64,000 bases of DNA, taken from Silene latifolia. Taxonomy: Eukaryota; Streptophyta; Magnoliopsida; Caryophyllales; Caryophyllaceae. A program made the translations under genes and the position numbers. Below are positions 1-12,460 of the stretch, piece by piece. The stretch is from contig NC_133538.1 of NCBI RefSeq assembly GCF_048544455.1, forward strand, positions 440,756,311 through 440,820,310. The letters are read 5' to 3'. The notes beneath the pieces are model-generated. The model was not told the DNA's origin, did not search any database, and was given only the letters and a program-made list of their open reading frames with translations. Within the stretch, counting starts at the first letter, position 1. Every line of letters begins with the position of its first letter.

Positions 1-1923
1 CTGTTCCTTTCACCCTGGTCGATCGACTGGGCTATGTGGTCGATCGACCGCCTTGCACTGTTGTACCTGTTTACGACCTCTCCCCTGTTGTGTTTGGTCG
101 ATTTGCGGAATTGAGGGAGTTTTCTACTCCACTTTATCTTCCGTCATTTTATTTATTTCTTCAATTTTTCTCAGTTATACATATAATACCGCTTCATTAT
201 TGTCTTTCTCGATTTTATGCGTGGTACTTTGTTTGTCTTTTCAGGTACTTATTAGTAGCCTTGCTGGCTACTGAAACCTCCGAGCTTACGCTGGTTTGGA
301 GAGGTTTCCTTTGCTGCGCTTAAAGTCTTGTGAGTTCCCAAGTTCCACTTCATGTCATATTTATTTGTTTATTTTCTCGCAAATTCCAGTTTCTCTTTTC
401 TTCATTACATGATTTTGCACAATGGGGACATTGTGCGATTTGGTTTGGGGAAGGGTTTTGCGTCGCATATCATTTGCTTGCATTCACGTTTACATTCTGT
501 TTTGCATTGTTTATTTCATTTTATATATGTATACCAAAAATTCAAAAAAAAATTGCATGTTTATTTTAGCATATAGGTCGAGTCGGAACGGTAGTATTTC
601 AAGGATGATATTGCATTTGCATTTGTTTATGCCTAAGCCTTGCTAATTGACATGTTATTAGTAGAATCATATATGCATAGTCTACGAGTTTTCGTTAATT
701 TTGCTGGACTTGAGACTTGACTTAGATTTTTGGTAAACTACTTATATATTATGAGTTATTAGAGCCTATAACTGGTGACATCTTTGACCAGTTTATCTAG
801 GATGTGAGTAGTACTCCTTATGAGGCATGTTACATAAATGTGCATAAATATGAACTTAATCTGCTTAATACCTGTATGCATTCGGTTTGTGGTATGTCGA
901 CACATGTGGTAGAGGTTTCCCTTTATTCATTTTACCCATGAACCCCACACGGCCAAAAATATCCTTTTTGTCCTATTTACTACATCCTACATTTAGCCTG
1001 TCCTTTGTCAAGCTAGTAGTCTATGTTCTTGGGATTGTTACTTAGTTTTTGGTAGCATTTGCTCTTATTTGAGATTTTGTTGGGAAGATGAAATGAAGGA
1101 GGAAAGAAGTTGAAAGAAAAAAAAAGAAACAAAAAAGAAAAAAATGATTCGAAAAAATGAAAAAGAGAAAAAGAGGTTATGTACTGTTCAAAGCAGTCGA
1201 TCGACTGCCCATTATGGTCGATCGACTGGAGTTCGAAAGAAAAAAAGAAAGAATCAATTCGCATAATTCAAACCTTTATCTTATGCAATTTTTGCTCCCA
1301 TGTATTATTCATATCTTATGTGGAGTTGGTTGATTGCTTTATATCAGGGATTGTGAGTTTTGTGCTTGCTATAGCACCGTGTCGATTAGATTTCGAGCAA
1401 GAAGTTGGATGTTGCCAAATGGTTCCGTTTGGGTACTAGCTTGATCACCTGTACCTCCACTTTTCCATATATGTTTTGCCTCTTTTTACCCGTACCTCAC
1501 ATTATCCATATATACCTCGGCATGTGTCATGGTCATTTGTTGGTTGGAATGCATATGTACGGTCATAGAGATTACTTTCATATTATACTGCAGGAATGTT
1601 CTCATAGGTCGTAGTTAGGTGAGAGTCTCTACAAAAATGAATTCCTTATATCCTCTTATATATTCACCTGTGCTTGTGAGTGATTCGAGCGACCTGCGAG
1701 AGTCCAATTTGATAAGTCTCTATGGTTGACGGTTCAGCAGTTTTTAACGACCTTATAACTCGTTTGCATGATTCGCATTACTAATTGATTGTTAGTTATT
1801 GCATTAAATTGGTTTAGGCTTTACATGTTGTAATTCGCTCTGAGATTGAACTCGTTCCATTAGGTCATTAGATCGAGTCTAGTTCTTGCTTGGGGACAAG
1901 CAAGGGTTTGGTTTGGGGAAGTT
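1..1923 (+). mobile_element. 3' non-coding region of an Athila-like Ty3/gypsy element
   Basis: No convincing protein is visible. The stretch is T-rich with purine-rich runs (about 1090-1180) and TCGATCGA palindromes near 20-55 and 1197-1232, the same motif found in the adjoining LTR. It ends in a purine/GT-rich stretch (about 1900-1923) that sits where a polypurine tract should be, directly before the LTR start. Inference: untranslated 3' part of a plus-strand Athila-like element whose coding region and 5' LTR lie left of the window. Confidence 0.55.
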
Positions 1924-3428
1924 TGATGCGTGTGTTTCATATGATGTTTTACATCCTATTTTCCACGCATTTTAGAGCTCATTTGTGTAGTTTAAGCTAC
2001 CATTTCCCCTATTTCCGTCTATTTTCGTGTTTTTGTACATTATTGCAGAAATGTGAAGAATTCAACGGAAATTGAGCTAAATCCATCCCCGAGTGTCTTG
2101 CATTGCATTTGACGTGAAGCATTCGCTTAAGGAACGAGCTTGGTGCGTATTCCAAGGCCCAAAAGACAAATCCACGAGATTATAGAAGTCAAGTGTCAGC
2201 TACTTCAGTCGATCGACCACTGCCTTGATCGATCGACCAACTTGCGGGTTCCGAGGCTACTCAGACATCACACTCGCCGATCGACCGCCACTCTTAGTCG
2301 ATCGACCACATTGCTGCTTCAGATGAGAATTAAAAGATCAAGGAACTTGAAGCCCATTGTGTTTAGGTTTTAATAATTAGTGTTACGTATATTTCCTATA
2401 TAACGTAACCTAGTTTACAGGGAGATTCATTCAGAAATTTACCTAGTTTTCTACTAGTTCTTTAGCCAGTTTTCCAACATTCAACAGTTAGGGTTTTTAA
2501 TACTATTTCGTACAATTACTTTTGCATTCGGTTTCTGGATCTCTTGCCGCAATTCCAATCGGTATTCTTCTGCTAATAATTCAGATTGCTTTATTATCGC
2601 TTTGTAGGATAGAATTGCTAGTTATTTTCCCAAAACCGATTCATCGTTTATGTTAATTGTTTGTTCATTTTTCAAGCATGAATTCTTCTGTCTATTTTAT
2701 TGGTTTTATTGTTGTTATCACCCTTAATATGAGTAGCTAAATAGTTTGTGCTAGGATGTAGGGGAATTATATTATAGGCGGCAATAGAATGAATACGGCC
2801 TGATCGCGTGTCGATCGATCGATCGTCATACCTGTCGATCGATCGACCACGTGAGGTTTACCCTCGTTTTAATTGATTTAAATGTTGTGTTTGACGAATC
2901 GAATGCATGCGGCTAGTTGAATGCTTAATATATGACTGACCCATTAGATCGAGAGATAGGGACAGTTGTTAGATCACTAATTAAAATGACTAAACTATGC
3001 TGAGATCGAAAGATAGGTAAAGTTTAGATCGTTAGTCACTTTTCAGGACGAAAGTTATATTAGTGATATTAGGGACCTATAGCGAGATCGAAAGATGCTA
3101 TTTGTTAAGAGTGGACCGAGAGGACCTCTTTATTTCCCGCCTAATGTGTTTGATTTAGACCTGTTTAATATCTTTCGAAACTATAGTGAACCGACCATCC
3201 TAGTACCCCTTCTTTTATCTGTTTTAACCGTTTATTTAGTTTATTGTCTTTTATTGCTATTGGTATAGAACAAATCAAATCAACCCCCACTTTCATTACC
3301 TTAGACTAAATTAGACAATTAGAAATTACATTCGCCTCCTTGTGGTTCGACCCTGTTACCACTAGCCTAGGTTAGTTTTAATAGGAAATTATAAATCTTA
3401 TTTTTGGTGCTCACAACGACGGGTATCA
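1924..3428 (+). mobile_element. Athila-like 3' LTR
   Basis: Begins TGATGC and ends GTATCA, near-perfect inverted termini for an LTR, and is 1505 bp long. A G-rich tract precedes it. Clusters of TCGATCGA lie at about 2209-2310 and 2810-2850. The last 150 bp (a CCCCCACTTT run, a GGTTCGACCCT block, then TTTTTGGTGCTCACAACGAC) closely parallels the end of the minus-strand Athila LTR at 33237-39524, so both belong to one lineage. At 3429 the sequence switches abruptly to Tat pol in the opposite orientation, so this LTR interrupts the Tat element. The matching 5' LTR and left target duplication would be outside the window. Confidence 0.7.
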
Positions 3429-4634
3429 GAGGTCAATGAACTGTTGTCTTTCCGAGGGGTCCAGGGTCGTCCCTATCCTATGTTCTTGAGGTATGTTGAC
3501 GGTTCCTACGTTAATAGGTTCGGTCTCCTCAATGATGGGGGTTCTGGTTTCCCGTTTGTCAAGTTCTTTGGCTAGGTGAGGTGGGTAGTCACTCAAGTCA
3601 AATTCTTCATAGTCATTCAGAATTGCATTGCAGTTAAATTAAGACGAGTCATAAGCAAACTTAACGTTCATTAAGTTAACACGAGCGAAAAGCTCAGAGA
3701 TGACAAAAATCTCGTGGTCAGTCAGAGGCGACACAGCAGAGGAGGCGGCCCCTGGAACAGGCTCTAGGTTGTCACCTTTCATGGGAGTGGAGGTGACCCT
3801 AGCAGACTCCGCCTCTGAATCAGCCACGACTTTGTGATAAAACAGTGGGAAGGGGACCTTGACTGGGACATTAGGAGTGTTAGGAGCTATGACAGACTCT
3901 AACTCCGACTCAGACTCAGATTCAGGTTCTTCTTCGCTTCCCTCTTTGAACATAGGGCCTTCTCCAGTTGTGATCTTGAGAATGCGGCCTTGGTGATCGG
4001 TCCACTTGACGGTCTTCCTCCAGCCTTGCGTAGCTTTCTTCGGGTCAGTGTCGGAGATCAAGGCGGTTGGGTCAAAATGATTGTCCTTCAGGGCGATGTT
4101 GATAATGTCCTCATAGTCGAGGTGCTTGATGTTATCTTCCCCAAAAAGAAGTGTGACAGCTTGTCCATCGAGGCATGACGACGGCTTAGACTCAGTTGAT
4201 ACAGCTTCGATGTTATCAGGGATCAAGTAGCAGTCCTGGAAGACTTCCACACCCGGGTACCTAGCCTTGGCCACAAAGTCATAGATTGGCTCCGGAAAGC
4301 CATGTTAGAGCTCGGACTCTCCCTCGGGGACAAAGTATCCTTTGAGGGTCAGATGATAGGGACGGAGGATAACTCCGTGCTTCTTGCATTTTCGAACTAG
4401 GAAGTTCATTTCATGGATATCTTCATCGGTAGGTTCATATCCCAGTCCAAAGGGAATGTTGGGGTCCTTGGCCTGTTTCAAGGGAGGCAATGGGTCCTTC
4501 AGTGGATTAAGGGGTAAGCCCGGGAAGTAACCCTGGCGCATCATGATGCGGTTGACTGTGAGGTTGGCAAACGGGTCACAATCAAAGGGTGTTGATTCAT
4601 CAGTTATGGCAGTCACAGATTGGAATCCCCACAT
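3429..4634 (-). pseudogene. Tat-like pol fragment between protease and RT
   Basis: Minus-strand reading in two blocks, 4634-4305 (about 109 codons) and 4274-3639 (about 211 codons). It continues past a stop toward 3429 with an acidic PPHLAKELDKRE-like stretch typical of the spacer before reverse transcriptase in Tat/Ogre polyproteins. No catalytic motif is present. Ser/Glu repeats occur near 3895-3945. The polyprotein is cut at 3428/3429 by the Athila LTR, so the RT, RNase H and integrase of this unit are absent. The assignment rests on its position downstream of a clear Tat protease. Confidence 0.55.
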
Positions 4635-4745
4635 TTCGTTATCATCCTCCTCAATGGTTTGGGAGGCTATTCCCTTTCTCAGGACAGCTTTGATCGGGGA
4701 AGCAGAAATTGTGATTGTTTTCCCGTTAAAGGGGACCCTGATTTT

Positions 4746-5329
4746 CTAGTGGAGAGTCGAGGTAAATGCCTTGACGGCGTGAATCCAGGGACGTCTCAAG
4801 AGCATATTGAAAGAGGCGTCGATGTCGACCGCCTGAAAACTGGTTTGCCTTTCCAGTGGTCCGCTTGCGACAGTTAAAGTGATAAGCCCTGCGACCTTGC
4901 GACGAGTGCCATCATAGGCGCGTACTCCTTGGTTTGTCGGGACCAAATCATCTTCCTTAATACCAAGCTTGTGAGCAGTCTTGAGAGGGATGACATTCAT
5001 TGCGGATCCGTCATCTACGAGGACCATGTGTACATTTTTCTTGAGGCATTATACGGTGATGTACAGGGCCAGGTTATGATTAGCTCTGAATGGAGGGATA
5101 TCCTCGTCAGAGAAGACGACTGGGTTGTTCAGATCAGGGGCATCCCTCGTCATATGTGCCACTATTTCTTTTGGGGAAGAGGTGGAGGGCACGGTTAACT
5201 TTCCCAATGCCTGTAGCAAAGACTGTCGATGCTCAAAAGATGTTGCGATTAGTTGCCAGATTGAGATTTCGGCTTTTGCCTTCTGAAGTTGTTTGAGGAT
5301 CAAATTTTCAGGAGCCTTTGTTTAAGTGT
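4746..5329 (-). pseudogene. Tat-like retropepsin (gag-pol protease)
   Basis: Encodes the aspartic protease that cuts the Gag-Pol polyprotein. The translation carries FSDEDIPP then, after an in-frame TAA at 5049-5051, MVLVDDGSAMNVIPL, the DDGS-type active site of Tat-lineage proteases, followed by GTRRKVAGLITL and the terminal LLRRPWIHA block in place of the usual LLGRPW. Reading continues from the gag pseudogene upstream (higher coordinates). Truncated copy A carries the same region up to 23324. The premature stop and the altered GRPW motif make it non-functional. Confidence 0.7.
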
Positions 5330-7140
5330 CTACTTCCGGGACGACTTGGTCATTCGTTGTTGGAACGACCGTTGGATTGTTCGGGTTCTGATAGGGGCGT
5401 CCGGACCGGGTGAGGTATCCGATCTCTTTCGCCCGTTTCTCTTTCCCCGGGACAATATAGACGTCTTCAAAATCATCTCTCCAGATGCCATTAATTTCAG
5501 AGTCTCGAGGGTACCTTGGAGGGTATTCCTCGGTGGGCAGTTCTTGTGAGGGATATTTTTGTGGGGGTGATTTTTGTGAGGGTGATTTTTATGAGGGTAG
5601 TTATTGTGAGGGTAGTTACTGTGAGGGTGATTTTCATGAGGTGCATGCCAGAATGGTCGCGGGAACAATCCATCCTGGTGTGGGTAGTTTTGCGCGCTCG
5701 GGGGACTCTTCCTTGGGCGCGGTGTTGGAGGATTGAAGATAAGTCGACGGTAGGCATCGTCAAGTCGGGTGATCCTTTCGGAAAGACTGGTTATGGCTTC
5801 CTCGACATGCTGGACAATGGTGAGCATAGTGGCGGCACTGAACACAAATACCCCGTCCGAGGGATCTTTTTCCAATACATTCACCTCATCATCGACTGGC
5901 AGGATGAGGTGAGAGCAGTTCCGGGTCGGCTCATCATCAGAGATGGCGTGGATTCCCAGACGGTTCGTTTTGTTGTTTGGCTTAGTTGGCGGGGGTAGAG
6001 GCAAATCTCCTTTTTCAATCATGTCTTGGATGATGTGTTTGAGTTTTAAACAGGTTTCGGTATCATGCCCTTTCCCTTGATGGTACTGACAGTAGGCATT
6101 GGAGTTCCAGAAGCGTAATTTCTTAGCATCGGTCGGATCCGGGGTGGGTCCGATCGGTTGTAGTTTCCCCAGGTCCATGAGCCTCTTCAGAGCACTTGCA
6201 TAAGTTGACCCTATATTAGTGCACACTCTCTGGGGGCGCTCAGCTCTCTTAGTGGATGGTTCGACGAGGTTGACCTCATCGATATTGTTCGTTTGGCCGT
6301 AAGGACGAGATCCGGTTGACGTGGATCCTTGGTAGCCTCTGCCAGTGGTCTTGGCCAAGACACTCTTCCGGAGGTCATCTTCAATACGTGTCCCCGGAAT
6401 TTACAGGTCTTGGAAGGTCTTGATATTTTGGTACCTTAGCAAGTTGGCATAAACTGGGCGGAGATTGTTGACGAACTTTTCCACCAAAGTTGATTCACTC
6501 GGCTTACTGACCAATTGAGTACTCACCCTCCTCCAACGGGTTAGAACTCGGTGAACCCCTCCTTGTCGTTCTGGGTTAGCACTTCGAGAGTATGGGTATT
6601 GGCCTGGATTTCGACATTGTCGGCATATTGTTTGGCAAATTCAACTGCGACCTCATCCCAAGTAGTAAGGTTTTTCGGATCAAGGGAGTAGTACCATTGT
6701 CGAGGGATTGGTTCCAAGGAGGATGGGAAGATTCGGGTAAAAAGCTCCTTTTTTACCCCTTTAATGGCCATGTAGTCTTCGAAAGCATGGATATGATTTA
6801 GCGGGTCCTCCACTCCTTTGAACTTAGGTACATCAGTTAGGGTAAAGTTGTCAGGTAATTGATCCTCAACAGGTTCGAACCTTCGGTTGTTCTCAAGATG
6901 GATATTGTTACCCCGGGCTAGGTGATGTTCTTCCAAGAGCTTTAGCCTCTTCTCAGTTTCAGTCAGAGGTGGGGTATTATTTTCCCCAGTTTCCTTGTTC
7001 TCTAGGGCATCGATAAGGGTCTCGACGCGATCCAGGGTGACCTTAAGAGCGGTGATCAGGCTGGTTAGCTGATCAGTCATAACATCTCTGTTGTTATCAT
7101 TGTTATTGTGGTTGACAGACGAAGTTGAAGACGGGGCCAT
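5330..7140 (-). pseudogene. Tat-like gag, copy B
   Basis: Structural capsid protein of a Ty3/gypsy element. It starts at ATG 7140 with a low-complexity Asn-rich head. It then has a retrotransposon-gag core (FPSSLEPIPRQWYY, then TTWDEVAVEFAKQY) to about 6541, where the frame is lost. After stops it resumes at 6358-5330 with a zinc-finger-like CQYHQGKGHDTETC motif and a run of HPHKN pentapeptides encoded near 5545-5640. Several stops and frame changes separate the parts. The same gene with independent lesions is seen at 23368-25430. Confidence 0.75.
5545..5640 (-). repeat. 15-bp minisatellite inside gag (HPHKN repeat)
   Basis: Units of about 15 bp (GTGAGGGTGATTTTT-like on the plus strand) encode repeats such as HPHKN, HPHNN and YPHKN. 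The number of units is higher here than in the paralogous stretch at about 23865-23950. The period is a multiple of three, so copy number can change without breaking the frame. Confidence 0.7.
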
Positions 7141-8575
7141 GGCTCTGAGGCATAAAAACGGCTCACATTAAAACTCAATCCGACACGGTTCAAAGACTGA
7201 ACACAGACAACACAAAGGACGAGACAGAGATCAGACTCGACAAGACGAAGGTGACCGTGTGTGGTTCCTCGGTGCTGACTCGATTTATCACGTGACGGTG
7301 TTGACCGAACCTTTGACACGAGTCCAACATGACGGCGCGACGCCATTGGATGGGTCTCGTGGTGAGACGACTCATAAGTAAAGACCCATAAGTACGTTTG
7401 CTTTGACTCGATAGACACGAGGCGGAATTGGAATAGTGGACTGAAGTTTTTGAAAATAGAAATTTTCAAAAAGATTCATTTGTCTCTTTAATGGACGGCT
7501 TCCGAAGATATTGATCTCCACAAGTCGATTAATTGAAAGAGTTGTCTTAAGTTTATTTGCAAAAGACGGTTTTGAGTTTGAATCGGCTCGGAAAACAGTG
7601 TATTGTCTCCCAAGACGGTTTTTGAAATTCAAAATTGTATGTTTTGAAAATCGGGTTTGAAATGTTTGAAGGGTCTCGAGGATGGTATATGGTCCTCGGG
7701 ATCTCGAAAGTGTCTCAAGAAAAGGGTGTGTGCTTTTCTTGGGTTTTGAAAGAGCCATTGTCGGCGCGAAATGGGTTAAAATCCGTGTCTAGACGCGGCT
7801 ATTATAACGGCGTAAAAAGGTGATTTGAAATGGTTGTAGAAAACCAAGTTAGAAAATTGTCATTACGACGGCCTAGAAAGGCGTGTTGAAATGGTTATAA
7901 AAACCGAGTTTGAAAATCGTCATTACGACGGCCTAGATAGGTGTGTTAAAAATGGTTATAAAAACCGAGTTTGAAAATCGTCTTTACGACGGCCTAGAAA
8001 GGCGTGTCAAAAATGGTTATAAAAATGGAGTTTGAAAATCGTCATTACGATGGCCTAGAAAGGCGTGCAACGGTCGGCGAAAACCGAGGTTTGAAACGGC
8101 CATTATAACGGCGCAAAAATGTGATTTTGAAAGTTTGAAAATGACACGGAAGGACTTATGATCAAGTAGCACATAAGCACTCACAGTTGATTATATTATG
8201 CATTATGCTGACACGGGTTTTGGCTTAAAAGGGTGGGTTACACACCAAGCAATCAAACCCTGATTTGCGAGAGGGATACCAATCCAAACAAAATGTGTAA
8301 GGAGGGTGCTCTAGCCTCGTGCTCGAAGGTGATGAAAGCTCTTTGACGAAACAGAAATGTGTAACGTCAATGGTATGCTTGACTCAATCGGGATTCGAAA
8401 CGCGGGGATGAGAAAAACTCACGCCGACGAGACGAGACAATTGGTCGAAAAGGGTTAGGTTATGGGCCCGAAAAAGGAACCCGACCATGACCGTAATATC
8501 AATTAATGCATTCCAACCAAGACCTCGTTCGAGTCTCACCATCTAGGGATCACAAACACGTAAGTGTCCTAGTTT
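7141..8575 (-). mobile_element. Tat-like 5' leader between PBS and gag, copy B
   Basis: Untranslated leader of about 1.4 kb between the primer-binding site and gag. It contains the tandem array at 7855-8060. The ORF-like stretches here (for example 7372-7758, minus) show no known domain and are best read as chance openings. Nearly the same sequence recurs at 25431-26866. Confidence 0.65.
7855..8060. repeat. 60-61 bp tandem repeat in Tat leader
   Basis: About four copies, each starting near CATTACGACGGCCTAG (7861, 7921, 7982, 8043), followed by an AATGGTTATAAAAA segment. The array is present at the equivalent place in copy A (about 26150-26350). Confidence 0.85.
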
Positions 8576-8593
8576 TCCCCAGTGGAGTTGCCA
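8576..8593 (-). other. Primer-binding site, Tat copy B
   Basis: The minus strand reads TGGCAACTCCACTGGGGA, three bases inside the LTR end. Copy A has TGGCGACTCCGCTGGGGA at the same place. Position and sequence fit the tRNA primer site of Tat/Ogre elements (tRNA-Arg is reported for Ogre; the exact tRNA was not tested here). Confidence 0.7.
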
Positions 8594-8596
8594 ATC

Positions 8597-11050
8597 TGTG
8601 GACGTGGGCCCACCTACGTGTGCCCAGCTCGATCTGTGGACAATGGCAGCGGTCTTTTGAAAGCCACGCTCGGCGGCGTAAAAATGCTTTCGACCGGATC
8701 TTTTTAGATCGGTCGGTTTCGTCTCAATAAGGGTCTCGAAACGATTAGAGATGTTCGGAGTCGCCACCAAGCATTTGTGGGATGCTTGGAACCCGTTCGA
8801 ATCCACTTTATACCTCGGTCAAACGAAGCACAAAGTAGGGTTTGACATAGGTACTAAAGATAAGGAATCGTCCCTCTTTAGCATCCTATCTCTAGAATGA
8901 CTCTCGTACGCCCTGGATAAGGCCGTCCACTATCCAAAGTTTCTGAGTAAGAGGTGAAGGTAGGTATTGGGAAGCCCTTTAATTAGACACCCAATCCCGC
9001 CCGCGGTGGCGGCCTCTACTGATCGATCTTGGTTGGTTGAATGCAAAAGTTGATAAAACGGTTTAAATGCATGAATGCGCATCCAATAATTTAAACCTAA
9101 CATGTGAGAGCTTTCTAAGTCGGTTGATTTAATCCAAGTATCAAGTATAAAATGTCGAGTTGGATTAATGGTTGATTTGCATGCAAGACGGAAATTAAAC
9201 ATCCATTTACCGTATTAGGTTATGGTGCATAACGTGATCCATTTAATAAGGCATTTTGCAAATATGATTTTGAACGAGTAAATAGTCATCTGATCCGTCC
9301 TATATCAGGGCTAACCGGAGTTGGGGTCGTCCTAGACTAATGCTGGAAGGGAACAGGCCCTGTACCAAACGGCTACATGAGGCGCGAGCCAGCCGGCGGT
9401 GTAAGGGGCCTCTCCCTGGTTTTGAAAATGAGGAATGAAGGGCCTGTTTAGGCGCGAGTTAACCAACGGTTGTATGCCGTGTTCTGATTATTCGAAAAAC
9501 GTTATAAAACGTGTAAAAAAATGCGTATTTGAACCCGGTTCGATTTGAAAGGGTCGTTTAGACCGTATTTGTTGATTTGAAGAACTAGACTCGAATAATC
9601 ATCATGATTTTGATAATATTCGGCGTCGGGTTAGATTTGACAAACTTGACATGAATAATTTTGTAAATAATTATGAACTAATTGTTTTAAGTTCATTTGG
9701 ATGTAATTAGTCGATACTCATCATCGTACCCGGGTTAAAATCCGGCATGGTATGTAGAACCAAGGATGACTTTGTGTTGGTGACTAATATATTTATTTTG
9801 GAAATTTAAGAAATGAAATAAAAGGTTTTAAAATACCTTTTAAATGTCATTAACCAAATATTATCACCGAAACACGAATTTAACCGTCATGGTATGAGGA
9901 ACCAAGGGTGAAAAATATTTTATGGTTAAAACAAATAAAATGAAATAAAAAGGGTTTGAAAATATTTGAAATGGTAAAAACCGATTACAAATATGAAAAT
10001 GAATTAAAGGGGAAAGACGAGAACAAACACGTTTGATCTCTGACCTGGACACCCCATTTAGGCGCGGGCAAGCCGGCGAACCAAGGGGCTTCTGTCTCAG
10101 GCCAAAAATCAGTTTTGGCTCGTTTATCCCATGTTTTGGTTCATTTTATGCACGTTTTAGCATGTTATAGTCATAAAACAAATGAAAACATAATAAAAGA
10201 GGATTTTTACATCCTCATACTTACATGTTTGGTTATGGCGAGTGGCCGACGTAAGTGTAACAACTCGTTTGGTCGGGAAAAACTCGGTTTAAAACCGTTT
10301 TGGTAAGTAAAAAGAGTGTTTTAAGATTAGTGACGGTGTATTGGTCAAAGTGGTCGGTCAAGTGATTTAATGCACGATGACGGTACCAAACAATGTATAA
10401 GGCTTGTATTTACGATCGGTAGGTCGTAAACACGCGTCGGATTGTGACTTAAGAAGTCGAGTCGAGAATTTTAAGGGAGAAAAGAGGGGGCGAACACTCG
10501 CGTAAGTCTCAAATGGTGGGCATTTGAGGGGTATTTATAGGAGAATGAGTGGTTGTGTGAGTTTTGAGTGACGTGGTCACTTGGGCTGCTTAAAGAGGCG
10601 CGAGCCACGTCGCGGTTCTTCGAGTTGTCTTGTCACTTTCACAACAAACGCAATCATGATTTGTTCTATCCTAGGTTTTGTAGTCATATGTTTGGTACTT
10701 GACCAAACATAAATCCGGGAAAACTTAAGGTAGAAGGTTTTAAATGTTTTGTTTTTGGTGGTTGACTCGGTTTGACTCGTTGTTGGAGTCGGGATTTGAA
10801 TTTTTGAGTCGGTTTTTGGTCCGGTGTCGGTTTTGACTCTAGTTAGTGTCATTGCGACCCCGTCGTCGTGCATTAAACACTCCAGGTATTTTTGAAATGT
10901 TTTGAAATATTTTATTTTCGAAATCGTTTTAAGTTTTCCGACGTAAAGTTGTACACAAAAAGTCGATCAAACATCGCGATTCCAAAACATGTTATAGTCT
11001 GATAATCATCGGGTGTTTGTTGGAGTCTCAACAGATACTGGGTATCTACA
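8597..11050 (-). mobile_element. Tat/Retand-like LTR (middle LTR of the array)
   Basis: A 2454-bp terminal repeat with TGTGGACG at the low end and GGTATCTACA at the high end (TG...CA on either strand). It matches the LTR at 26888-29343 nearly base for base, with scattered substitutions and short indels. It has a PBS on its low-coordinate side (8576-8593) and a polypurine tract on its high-coordinate side (11051-11063). It therefore acts as 3' LTR for the integrase/antisense-ORF unit and as 5' LTR for the gag unit at 7140. Several GAGGCGCGAGC-type motifs lie inside. Confidence 0.85.
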
Positions 11051-11063
11051 GAGCCCCCACATT
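11051..11063 (-). other. Polypurine tract of Tat element
   Basis: The minus strand reads AATGTGGGGGCTC directly before the LTR start TGTAGATACC, the expected place for plus-strand DNA priming. A second similar block, GAGCCCCCAGG on the plus strand, occurs about 45 bp further in. Confidence 0.65.
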
Positions 11064-11339
11064 GACTGAGGCTTGGACAGGGCGAAAGTCAAAGTAGAGC
11101 CCCCAGGTCAATCGAAGATTACAACCTGAAGACCCAAGCGACGTCGAGGCGGCTCGAAAGGATTCGGGCCAAGGACCTGCCGTTGGGAAAGGCGACGCCA
11201 AGGCGACTCGAGAGTACGAGTCAAGGACCTGTCGTCGGGAACAGTTTAGAGTCTGTCGACTGTCCGTGCGGGTCATTTAAAGTTTGTTAGACTACGTTCA
11301 AAGGCTCGCTAACCATAAAAAGGAGTCATACCTGAGGCA
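11064..11339. repeat. Duplicated spacer before the 72-bp array
   Basis: Two imperfect copies of a roughly 65-bp GC-rich unit (sharing CAAGGACCTG then CGTTGGGAA or CGTCGGGAA) lie between the polypurine tract and the main tandem array. No gene is visible. Confidence 0.5.
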
Positions 11340-11820
11340 TCTTAGGATATGTCCTTGCACGTTTGCGAGCAAAGGCTCGCCAGCTGTGATAAGGAAATGT
11401 ACCCGAGGCATCTTCGGGATGTGTCCTTGAGTGTTTGCGGACAAAGGCTCGCCAGCTGTGATAAAAAAATGTACCCGAGGCATCTTCGGGATGTGTCCTT
11501 GAGTGTTTGCGGACAAAGGCTCGCCAGCTGTGATAAGGAAATGTACCCGAGGCATCTTCGGGATGTGTCCTTGAGTGTTTGTGGACAAAGGCTTGCTAGC
11601 CATGATAAGGAAATGTACCCGAGGCATCTTCGGGATATGTCCTTGAGTGTTTGCGAACAAAGGCTCGCCAGCTGTGATAAGGAAATGTACCCGAGGCATC
11701 TTCGGGATGTGTCCTTGAGTGTTTGCGGACAAAGGCTCGCCAGCCATGATAAGGAAATGTACCTGAGGCATCTTCGGGATATGTCCTTGAGTGTTTGCGG
11801 ACAAAGGCTCGCCAGCCAAG
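11340..11820. repeat. 72-bp tandem array in Tat 3' region
   Basis: About 6.7 copies. The marker AAAGGCTCGC recurs at 11373, 11443 and 11515 and onward at 72-bp steps. The unit includes CATCTTCGGGATGTGTCC and GTGATAAGGAAATGTACCC. The period is a multiple of three and no unit carries a stop in several frames, so long artefactual ORFs arise on both strands. Confidence 0.95.
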
Positions 11821-11930
11821 GTGCGTAGTAAGGCTCGCCAACCATGGTGCGTAGTAAGGCTCGCCAGCCATGGTGCGTAGTAAGACTCGCCAGCCATGGT
11901 GCGTAGTAAGGCTCGCCAGCCATGGTGGTT
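11820..11930. repeat. 26-bp tandem array
   Basis: Four to five units of GTGCGTAGTAAGGCTCGCC plus AGCCATG. The GGCTCGCCAGC core is shared with the 72-bp array, so the short unit looks like a sub-repeat that amplified at its edge. Confidence 0.9.
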
Positions 11931-12179
11931 TCGGTTAATGGACCGTGAGGATAGCCGCGTCAAATGGGCTTGTTTTGAAAGTAGCGAACTCGTGATGCCG
12001 CTGTGGAAATAGTGAAGTCGAATTTTCACTATCACTGTTTTTGAAATGAGCGGGTTCCGCGAGGAAGCCCCCCGCTGGTATTTGAAGGAATAGTGAATTT
12101 GGAATCATCACCATTCATCGTTCTTTTTTGAATTTGAAATGGCGGTTTCGATCGCCGTTTGTTTGAATTTTGAAGGAAA

Positions 12180-12460
12180 TAGCAAATTTTAAATTTTGCT
12201 ATTACGTTTGAAGTGACGGTTTATGTGCCGCCGTTGATATGTGATGGAAATAGTGAATTCGGAATCTTCACTATTACGTTTGAAGTGACGGTTTATGTGC
12301 CGCCGTTGATATGTGATGGAAATAGTGAATTCGGAATCTTCACTATTATGTTTGAAGTGACGGTTTATGTGCCGCCGTTGACATTTGATGGAAATAGTGA
12401 ATTTGGAATCTTCACTATTGATCGAAGTGACGGTTTATGTGCCGCCGTTGATATTTGAAG
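12180..12460. repeat. Second 72-bp tandem array
   Basis: About 3.5 copies. GGAAATAGTGAATTCGG recurs at 12246, 12318 and (as AATTTGG) 12390, exactly 72 bp apart. Each unit also has TTGAAGTGACGGTTTATG. The sequence is unrelated to the array at 11340 although the period is the same. Confidence 0.9.

Noticed and set aside
7855-8060. CRISPR-like array
   Set aside because: Repeats are contiguous 60-bp tandem units without spacers, in a plant retrotransposon leader.
8543-11050. Small ORFs inside the Tat LTR (for example 8543-8806, 8930-9202, 10577-10873)
   Set aside because: No domains; the same openings in the paralogous LTR have different interruptions. LTR sequence does not code here.
11298-12035. 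Long open frames on both strands (up to about 245 codons)
   Set aside because: They come from a 72-bp tandem array whose period is a multiple of three; the predicted proteins are repeats of one 24-residue unit and match no family.
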